20,640 nt of DNA, taken from assembly GCA_038259365.1 (NCBI GenBank), contig JBBSOW010000056.1, positions 1 to 20,640 of the forward strand, in the 5' to 3' direction. The translations under genes were made by a program, and so were the position numbers. This stretch comes from JBBSOW01 sp038259365 (lineage in GTDB: Bacteria; Actinomycetota; Actinomycetes; Propionibacteriales; Propionibacteriaceae). The number at the start of each line of letters is the position of its first letter. Position 1 is the stretch's first letter. This document shows positions 20,021 through 20,640 of the stretch, in pieces. The notes below the pieces were generated by a model that was not told where the DNA came from, ran no database searches, and worked only from the letters and a program-made list of their open reading frames with translations.

Positions 20021-20640
20021 TCACGGCCCCGTCCGGACCCGGCCTCGGTACCAGGGATTGTTGCCCGGCAGCCACAGCAGCAGAACCGAGATGGCGATGT
20101 AGGCGATCGGCACCGCGACGAGGTCGAGCTGGTTGAGTTTCCAGATCACCAGCCACGCGCCCGCGCCGATTCCGAGAGCGGTGCTGAGGATCCGCGCCCA
20201 GTTCGCTCGGATGAGCACGAGAAAGCCGACGATAAACCCCGCGGCCGGGAACCCCAGGAGTGGCGCCGCCAGCCCGTTCGTCAGGGCCAGGTTCGCCCGC
20301 TCGAGGATGTGGAAGATCGGCCCCTCGAGGGAGTCGGTCGCGTCCAGGGTGCCAACACCCGCGGCGATGAAAAGCCAGATCATGGCGACGGCACCCACCC
20401 CTTGCAGGCTGGCCGTCACGGTGAGCACGCAGGACAACGTTACCGAGACCGGGCGCCGATTCGCTTCTGGCGCTGGCGTGCCGGGGGGATAGCTTGCCTG
20501 GGGTTGGACGGTGCCGGGCCGCAATGGGCCCGGCTGCGGCGCTTCGTACTGCGGCGCTTCGTACTGCGGCGCTTCGTACTGCGGCGCTTCGTACTGCGGC
20601 GCTTCGTACTGCGGCGCTTCGTACTGCGGCCCTCCATGCT
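20021..20640 (-). CDS. four-helix membrane protein with QYEAP-repeat N-terminal region (N-terminus beyond window)
   Basis: Unrecognised actinobacterial-type membrane protein, open to the right window edge, so its start is not visible. The visible part begins HGGPQYEAP and contains six perfect copies of the pentapeptide QYEAP, then a Pro-rich linker (PGPLRPGTVQPQASYPPGTP) and about four hydrophobic segments. These are roughly VTLSCVLTVTASLQGVGAVA-MIWLFIAAG, NGLAAPLLGFPAAGFIVGFLVLI, ARILSTALGIGAGAWLVIW and LVAVPIAYIAISVLLLWLP. The C-terminus is short (GNNPWYRGRVRTGP). The architecture, a Tyr/Pro/Gln-rich cytoplasmic head followed by a small helical bundle, is common among actinobacterial proteins of unknown function. 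A shorter frame starting at an internal TTG (20524) is rejected because the open frame continues through the repeats with the same composition. A T-tailed terminator follows. Confidence 0.8.
   Translation of the reverse strand, partial: HGGPQYEAPQYEAPQYEAPQYEAPQYEAPQYEAPQPGPLRPGTVQPQASYPPGTPAPEANRRPVSVTLSCVLTVTASLQGVGAVAMIWLFIAAGVGTLDATDSLEGPIFHILERANLALTNGLAAPLLGFPAAGFIVGFLVLIRANWARILSTALGIGAGAWLVIWKLNQLDLVAVPIAYIAISVLLLWLPGNNPWYRGRVRTGP
20536..20630 (-). repeat. 15-bp perfect tandem repeat (6.3 copies) encoding QYEAP
   Basis: The unit GCGGCGCTTCGTACT (plus strand) is present in six identical copies from 20536 to 20625, plus five bases of a seventh. In the minus-strand gene it reads CAG-TAC-GAA-GCG-CCG. 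The unit is a multiple of three, so copy-number change keeps the frame. Absence of any silent change implies recent expansion or homogenisation. Confidence 0.95.

Noticed and set aside
20536..20630. CRISPR-like array
   Set aside because: The 15-bp units are directly contiguous with no spacers and sit in frame within a coding region.
20440..20637. Arg/Lys-rich STKRR-repeat protein on the minus strand, possibly a nucleic-acid-binding peptide
   Set aside because: It is the alternative frame of the QYEAP repeat; the QYEAP frame continues into a proper membrane protein, whereas this one ends in a random Arg/Pro tail.

Overview
The window is about 20.6 kb of ordinary-looking, gene-dense chromosome from a high-GC Gram-positive actinobacterium. 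GTG starts are frequent, stop/start overlaps (GTGA, TGATG, ATGA) are common, and -10 boxes of the TANNNT type (TAGGAT, TAGGCT, TAAAAT) can be seen. The minus-strand purB, purD, purA, DUF3151, fba, TrmH-family methylase, LemA, pyrE and sortase genes, plus an MtlE/SmoE-type polyol importer, would suit Propionibacteriaceae or a close relative. That placement is inferred from family knowledge and was not tested.

Layout. 1-1528 (minus): ABC-2 exporter, ATPase followed by permease; the permease runs off the left edge. 1594-3780 (plus): diacylglycerol/sphingolipid-kinase-like protein, then an MpaB/DUF2236-family putative oxygenase. 3943-7102 (plus): tightly coupled sugar/polyol ABC uptake operon (lipoprotein plus two permeases) with no ATPase gene, closed by a 12-bp perfect hairpin. 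7226-7591 (plus): VOC/glyoxalase-like protein. 7619-11629 (minus): purA-purD-purB. 11769-14276 (minus): DUF3151 protein, class II fructose-bisphosphate aldolase, small membrane protein. 14411-15745 (minus): ArsR-type regulator followed by a tandem-SRPBCC protein, with a clear promoter and operator. 15917-17035 (plus): orphan class I methyltransferase. 17069-19963 (minus): SpoU/TrmH RNA methylase, LemA, pyrE, class E-like sortase. 20021-20640 (minus): four-helix membrane protein whose N-terminal side contains a perfect 15-bp tandem repeat and continues past the right edge.

How the genes work together. PurA, PurD and PurB act in IMP/AMP synthesis, PyrE makes OMP, and Fba belongs to glycolysis, so the minus-strand backbone is core metabolism. 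The 14.4-17.0 kb block (ArsR, SRPBCC, methyltransferase) is the part that looks most accessory.

I found no CRISPR array, insertion sequence, phage gene, tRNA or rRNA, and no convincing new multi-gene system. The most distinctive signal is the ArsR control region: a 20-bp palindrome that overlaps the -10 box, the predicted leaderless transcription start and the first four codons. No gene-free stretch exceeds 300 bases. The longest are 15746-15916 (ArsR/methyltransferase divergent region), 3781-3942 (before the importer), 11630-11768 (before purA), 13613-13748 (before fba) and 14277-14410 (before the small membrane protein); what they hold is listed as features.
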